Part shown: positions 59,873-64,000 of the stretch, in pieces | How positions within the stretch are numbered: the stretch's first letter is position 1 | Layout of the letters: the number at the start of each line of letters is the position of its first letter | Assembly (NCBI RefSeq): GCF_900475675.1 | Contig: NZ_LS483403.1 | Location: 186,001 to 250,000 of the forward strand | From: Streptococcus lutetiensis | GTDB lineage: Bacteria; Bacillota; Bacilli; Lactobacillales; Streptococcaceae | Reading direction: 5' to 3' | Length of the DNA: 64,000 nt | Notes under the pieces: model-generated | Databases searched by the model: none | Seen by the model: the letters and a program-made list of their open reading frames with translations, nothing else | What the model was told of the DNA's origin: nothing | Position numbers and translations under genes: made by a program

Positions 59873-60577
59873 ATGGTAAAAACAAGGTTGTATATTGCTC
59901 GTCATGGTAAGACAATGTTTAACACAATCGGTCGTGCACAGGGGTGGAGTGATACTCCGTTGACTGCTGAGGGTGAACGTGGTATTCAGGAACTTGGTGT
60001 CGGCTTAAAGTCTGCAGGTTTGACATTTAAGGAAGCTTTTTCGAGTGATAGTGGGCGGACTTTGCAAACAATGGAAATTATATTGCGAGAATGTCAGCAA
60101 GAGGACATTCCTTATACGCGTGATAAACGTATTCGTGAGTGGTGTTTTGGCAGTTTGGATGGAGGCTATGACGGTGAGCTCTTCAATGGTGTTCTTCCTC
60201 GAGTTTTTGATAAGGACATGACTAAACTGTCTTACGAAGAATTAGCAAAGGGCATTTACAAAGTTGATACTGCCGGTTGGGCTGAAACTTGGGAAGAGCT
60301 AAGTAGTCGAATTTTAGAAGGTTTTACTGCTATTGCTAAAAAAATTGAAGCATCGGGCGGTGGCAATGCCATTGTAGTGAGTCACGGTATGACCATTGGT
60401 ACATTTTTGTGGTTAATTGACCCTACGATACCAAGAGGTCTTGGACTAGATAATGGTAGTGTAACAGTTGTTAGTTTTGAGAATGGCAAATTTATTATTG
60501 AATCGATTGGAGTTGTTAGTTATCGTCTCAAAGGTCGACAATTATTAGAAGAAAGAAAAGATGAGAAAAAAGCGTAG
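59873..60577 (+). CDS. Histidine phosphatase family protein (phosphoglycerate mutase-like)
   Basis: 234-residue enzyme with the branch-1 signature RLYIARHGKTMFN (phosphohistidine His11) and the second catalytic His in IVVSHGMTIGTF. Its SDSGRTLQTMEI and REWCFGSLDGG segments suit a phosphatase more than the glycolytic mutase. Substrate unknown. The start at 59873 follows ATAGGAGGAAGCCA; an in-frame start at 59846 is upstream of that site. It overlaps the next gene by 17 bases. Confidence 0.88.
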   Translation: MVKTRLYIARHGKTMFNTIGRAQGWSDTPLTAEGERGIQELGVGLKSAGLTFKEAFSSDSGRTLQTMEIILRECQQEDIPYTRDKRIREWCFGSLDGGYDGELFNGVLPRVFDKDMTKLSYEELAKGIYKVDTAGWAETWEELSSRILEGFTAIAKKIEASGGGNAIVVSHGMTIGTFLWLIDPTIPRGLGLDNGSVTVVSFENGKFIIESIGVVSYRLKGRQLLEERKDEKKA

Positions 60578-61337
60578 TTTACCAACCTTAATATTAGGGT
60601 TATTAGTTATTATCATTTTTATTGTTGGAATTTTTGTTTTTGTTCAAGGAAATCAATTCACATTAAAGGGAAATACAAGAAATGTTTCTACTTCGGTGAG
60701 TCAAAGTTCATCAGCTAAGTCCTCTTCAGTAGCTGCTAAGAAAAAAGTAGCGAATTTACCTGATGTTTCAACCAAAGATTGGCAATTGGCCTTGGTAAAT
60801 CGTGACCACATCACGCCAGAAATGAATCCTGATTTGACGCAGATTGATAATATTACGGTTGATTCACGTATTGCTGATGATGCTCGTAATTTCTTGGCTG
60901 CAGCGCAAGCTATTGACGCTAGTGAACACTTGATTTCTGGTTACCGAAGCGTTGCGTATCAGGAAGAATTGTTTAATTCATATGTATCGCAGGAAATGGC
61001 TGCTGACCCAAGTTTGACACAGTCTGCGGCAGAATATTTGGTTAAGACGTATTCACAACCGGCTGGGGCTAGTGAACACCAAACTGGTTTAGCCATGGAT
61101 ATGAGCACTGTCAATTACCTCAATCAAAGTGATGTTGATATTGTGGAAAAAGTAAAAGATATTGCACCTGAATATGGGTTTGTTCTTCGTTTTCCAAAAG
61201 GGAAAAGTGAGTCAACAGGTGTTGATTATGAAGATTGGCACTTCCGTTATGTTGGTAAAGAATCAGCAAAATACATGACTGATAATAATCTTAGCCTTGA
61301 AGAATACATTGCTTTGTTGAAGGAGAATAAACGATGA
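60561..61337 (+). CDS. VanY-type D,D-/L,D-carboxypeptidase, membrane anchored
   Basis: Peptidoglycan stem-peptide trimming enzyme of the LAS family, 258 residues. One N-terminal helix (LPTLILGLLVIIIFIVGIFV) is followed by a Ser-rich linker, then the zinc site: His173 in GASEHQTGLAMDMS, its Asp about seven residues on, and His227 in EDWHFRYVG. ISGYRSVAYQEELF precedes it. It may be the LdcB/DacB that removes D-Ala from tetrapeptides, or a D,D-carboxypeptidase; the fold does not decide. It overlaps both neighbours, which implies coupled translation. Confidence 0.9.
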   Translation: MRKKRSLPTLILGLLVIIIFIVGIFVFVQGNQFTLKGNTRNVSTSVSQSSSAKSSSVAAKKKVANLPDVSTKDWQLALVNRDHITPEMNPDLTQIDNITVDSRIADDARNFLAAAQAIDASEHLISGYRSVAYQEELFNSYVSQEMAADPSLTQSAAEYLVKTYSQPAGASEHQTGLAMDMSTVNYLNQSDVDIVEKVKDIAPEYGFVLRFPKGKSESTGVDYEDWHFRYVGKESAKYMTDNNLSLEEYIALLKENKR

Positions 61338-61924
61338 AATCTCGATTCTCTTTTGTTCAATTTCTTGTATTTTTGGCTGTTTTGGTTCTAGGTATTTTTT
61401 CACCGCTATATGCTCACCGAGCAACACCTAGTGCAAATAAAACAGAAAAAGTTTCCTATAATAAGTCGGAATTTTTTGCTGACATTGCACCAACGATTCA
61501 AGAAGTGGCAGAAGCTTATGGCGTGCGTCCGTCATTGGTGATAGCACAAGCGGCGTTAGAATCTGATTATGGTCAAAATTTGCTAGCTGTAAAATATCAT
61601 AATCTCTTTGCTGTTTTTGCGCAGCTAGGAAATAAACCTGTGACTTTGAAATACAAACGTTATTTTGTCAATGAGTGGCAAACTGAAATTGGCCAATTTG
61701 CTGTTTATAAATCTTGGGATGATGCTATTTACGATTATTTTGATTTGCTGAAATCAGGTAAAATTCGTAATAGCGAAGGTGCTTATGACGTTATGGTTTC
61801 TAACAAAGGGTACAAGAAACCAGCACAAGCACTGCAAGATATGGGCTTTAGTTCAGACCCCAATTATGCGAGTAAATTGATTGCTATTATTGAAGAAAAT
61901 GACTTAACAACATATGATAAATAA
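61334..61924 (+). CDS. GH73 N-acetylglucosaminidase (autolysin-type)
   Basis: 196-residue exported peptidoglycan hydrolase. An N-terminal signal or anchor (FSFVQFLVFLAVLVLGIF) precedes a GH73 domain with the catalytic Glu76 in AQAALESDYGQNLLA, then YHNLFAVFAQLGNKP and a conserved Tyr region, YFDLLKSGKIRNSEGAYDVM. No cell-wall-binding repeats are present, so it probably stays membrane-attached. The start overlaps the previous stop by four bases. It could work with the carboxypeptidase in wall turnover or cell separation. Confidence 0.88.
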   Translation: MKSRFSFVQFLVFLAVLVLGIFSPLYAHRATPSANKTEKVSYNKSEFFADIAPTIQEVAEAYGVRPSLVIAQAALESDYGQNLLAVKYHNLFAVFAQLGNKPVTLKYKRYFVNEWQTEIGQFAVYKSWDDAIYDYFDLLKSGKIRNSEGAYDVMVSNKGYKKPAQALQDMGFSSDPNYASKLIAIIEENDLTTYDK

Positions 61925-61928
61925 TGGA

Positions 61929-61955
61929 TTAGCACTCTAGTAAAAAGAGTGCTAA
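61929..61955 (+). promoter_or_regulatory. CIRCE element 1, also terminator-like
   Basis: TTAGCACTC-N9-GAGTGCTAA, a perfect CIRCE, the HrcA operator. It is followed by TTTTTTATG, so it can also serve as an intrinsic terminator for the GH73 operon. It lies about 18 bases before the hrcA -35. Confidence 0.93.
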
Positions 61956-61972
61956 TTTTTTATGCTTTTTCC

Positions 61973-62038
61973 TTGACACTGCTTTTTAGAGGAGTATAAT
62001 AGAATTATAAATTAGCAGTCGAGGTAAATGAGTGCTAA
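61973..62038 (+). promoter_or_regulatory. hrcA promoter and CIRCE element 2
   Basis: TTGACA (61973-61978), 16 bases, TATAAT (61995-62000); predicted start near 62007. CIRCE 2, TTAGCAGTC-N9-GAGTGCTAA (62012-62038), has one mismatch in the left arm and lies just after the start. HrcA bound here and at CIRCE 1 would bracket the promoter. Confidence 0.93.
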
Positions 62039-62058
62039 AAGTTGAAAGGGGCGAGGTT

Positions 62059-63093
62059 ATGATTACACAACGTCAAAGTGAAATTCTAAATTTAATCGTT
62101 GAATTGTTTACACAGACGCATGAACCTATTGGCTCTAAAACTTTGCAAGCAACTATCGATTCAAGTGGTGCTACCATTCGTAATGACATGGCTAAACTTG
62201 AAAAACTAGGGTTGCTTGAGAAAGCTCACACGTCTAGTGGGCGGATGCCAAGCGCTGCTGGATTTAAGTACTTTGTTGAGCATTCATTGAGTCTTGATAG
62301 TATCGATGAACGTGATATTTACCAAGTGGTTAAGGCTTTTGATTTTGAAGCTTTTAAGCTTGATGATATTTTACAAAGGGCAAGCCAAGTTTTGGCAGAT
62401 ATGACTGGTTATACATCAGTGATTTTGGATGTTGAGCCAGCTCGTCAAAAATTAACTGCCTTTGATATTGTTCAACTATCAAGTCATGACGCTTTAGCTG
62501 TTTTAACTTTGGATGAATCTAAACCAGCAACCATTCAGTTCGCCATTCCGAAAAACTTTATGTTAAAAGATTTGGTGACTTTGAAAGAAATTGTCGATGA
62601 ACGTTTGCTTGGTCGCACGGTGATGGATATCCATTATAAGTTACGAACAGAAATTCCACAGGTTTTGCAAAAATACTTCACAGTGACAGATAATATTTTG
62701 GATTTGTTTGATTATATTTTTGCAGAATTGTTCAGAGAATTGGTTTTTGTAGCTGGTAAAGTTAATTCACTTGATTATGCTGATTTGGGAACTTATCGTT
62801 TCTTGGATAATGACCAGCGAGTGGCGGTTGCGCTTCGCTCTTTAATGAAAGAAGATGAAATTGCCAATGTTCAGGTTGCAGATAGTCAAGAGCCGGCTTT
62901 AGCAAATGTGACTGTTTTGACACATAAGTTTCTGATTCCTTATCGTGGATTTGGGCTCCTTAGCTTGATTGGTCCCATTGATATGGATTATCGCCGAAGC
63001 GTTAGCTTGGTTAATGTTATCGGGCGAGTTTTAGCGATGAAACTTGGTGATTACTACCGATATCTTAATAGTAATCATTACGAAGTCAACTAA
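62059..63093 (+). CDS. hrcA: Heat-inducible transcription repressor HrcA
   Basis: Repressor of the class I heat-shock genes, 344 residues. It begins with a winged helix ([57 protein letters not shown]), followed by a GAF-like and a C-terminal domain ([20 protein letters not shown]). The start MITQRQSE follows AAAGGGGCGAGGTT; an in-frame TTG-type start at 62032 lies in CIRCE 2 and was rejected. First gene of hrcA-grpE-dnaK. Confidence 0.96.
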   Translation: MITQRQSEILNLIVELFTQTHEPIGSKTLQATIDSSGATIRNDMAKLEKLGLLEKAHTSSGRMPSAAGFKYFVEHSLSLDSIDERDIYQVVKAFDFEAFKLDDILQRASQVLADMTGYTSVILDVEPARQKLTAFDIVQLSSHDALAVLTLDESKPATIQFAIPKNFMLKDLVTLKEIVDERLLGRTVMDIHYKLRTEIPQVLQKYFTVTDNILDLFDYIFAELFRELVFVAGKVNSLDYADLGTYRFLDNDQRVAVALRSLMKEDEIANVQVADSQEPALANVTVLTHKFLIPYRGFGLLSLIGPIDMDYRRSVSLVNVIGRVLAMKLGDYYRYLNSNHYEVN

Positions 63094-63138
63094 GTTTAGT
63101 AATTAATTTAATTTGGTAAAAAGATAGGGAGGGACACA

Positions 63139-63678
63139 GTGTCAGAAGAAACTAAAAACGAAGAACTTCAAGAAGAAGTTGAAGCCACTGATGTTGTGAC
63201 TGAAGAAAAAACAAAAGAACAGCCTCAAGAAGAGGCTCAAAACGAAGAATTGCAAAAAGCACTTGAACGTGCTGAAGATTTTGAAAATAAATACCTTCGA
63301 GCACATGCTGAAATGCAAAATATTCAACGCCGTGCTAACGAAGAACGTCAGCAATTACAAAAATACCGTTCACAAGATTTAGCAAAAGCTATTCTACCAA
63401 GTTTGGATAACTTGGAACGAGCTCTTGCTGTTGAAGGTTTGACTGACGATGTTAAAAAAGGTCTTGAAATGACACGCAATAGCCTTGTTCGTGCGCTTAA
63501 CGAAGAAGGTGTTGAAGAAGTGGTTGTTGAGAACTTTGACCACAACTTGCACATGGCAGTTCAAACACTTCCAGCGGATGATGAACATCCAGTGGATAGC
63601 ATTGCACAAGTTCTTCAAAAAGGTTATAAACTTCACGAACGCTTGTTGCGTCCTGCAATGGTTGTTGTTTACAACTAA
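63139..63678 (+). CDS. grpE: Nucleotide exchange factor GrpE
   Basis: DnaK co-chaperone of 179 residues. An acidic, disordered N-terminus and long coiled coil (about 35-95; [20 protein letters not shown]) precede the beta domain ([36 protein letters not shown]). The start is GTG with AGGGAGGGAC upstream. It lies 45 bases after hrcA and 81 before dnaK. Confidence 0.96.
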   Translation: MSEETKNEELQEEVEATDVVTEEKTKEQPQEEAQNEELQKALERAEDFENKYLRAHAEMQNIQRRANEERQQLQKYRSQDLAKAILPSLDNLERALAVEGLTDDVKKGLEMTRNSLVRALNEEGVEEVVVENFDHNLHMAVQTLPADDEHPVDSIAQVLQKGYKLHERLLRPAMVVVYN

Positions 63679-63756
63679 TTGCAAACCCGACCGCAATGTC
63701 ATTAAACTATAACAGAAAGCATAAAAAGATAAAATCATATAAAAAAAGAGGGATAG

Positions 63757-64000
<244 letters not shown>

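Overview
The window is a low-GC Gram-positive chromosome segment. Its 16S rRNA (hairpin-1 sequence GCTGAAGACTTTAGCTTGCT, then GCGAACGGGTGAGTAACGCG) and gene order point to Streptococcus, most likely the bovis/equinus complex (S. gallolyticus, infantarius, lutetiensis or equinus). The species call is made from memory of these sequences and was not checked by search. Almost all genes lie on the + strand. The - strand carries msmR, galR, def, a Crp/Fnr-type regulator and one broken transposase.

Positions 1-22,400 form a carbohydrate region. It opens with a lacG lacking only its first few codons, then a decayed lacT antiterminator and an intact lactose PTS set (lacF, lacE, second lacG). A scar follows at 5.6-7.2 kb, built of a truncated IS982-type transposase, a 40-codon piece of another EIIC gene and the 3' third of a GH53 endo-galactanase gene. 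Next come the multiple-sugar-metabolism locus (msmR, aga, msmE, msmF, msmG, gtfA, dexB; the ATPase gene msmK is absent) and the Leloir genes galR, galK, galT, galE. Together these would import lactose by PTS, import melibiose, raffinose and isomalto-oligosaccharides by ABC transporter, and feed galactose and glucose phosphates to glycolysis. Catabolite-repression (cre) sites are visible before dexB and galK.

Positions 22,400-50,000 are mostly core genes: yajC, uppS, cdsA, rseP, proS, polC; a MarR/FMN-reductase pair; def; a Crp-type regulator divergent from an MFS transporter; rpsO; adhE with a Rex-type operator; pnp with a structured leader; the cysE-cysS-mrnC-rlmB-rae1 cluster; degV; panE. 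An IS30-type element then sits just upstream of rplM-rpsI.

Positions 51,700-57,260 hold a complete rRNA operon (three tandem promoters, 16S, tRNA-Ala, 23S, 5S, tRNA-Asn). Directly after its terminator is comX, the competence sigma factor, with a ComR-type operator. The end of the window has an ACT-domain/DUF711 pair, three overlapping genes for a phosphatase and two wall hydrolases, and the start of the heat-shock operon hrcA-grpE-dnaK with two CIRCE elements.

No CRISPR array, prophage, defence island or clearly new multigene system was seen. The most interesting signals are regulatory: a predicted class II Crp-type site, a pnp leader hairpin that begins at the predicted transcript start, a predicted leaderless rlmB, a symmetric msmR/aga divergent promoter, and several gene-decay scars. 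Promoter, operator and hairpin calls were made by eye.
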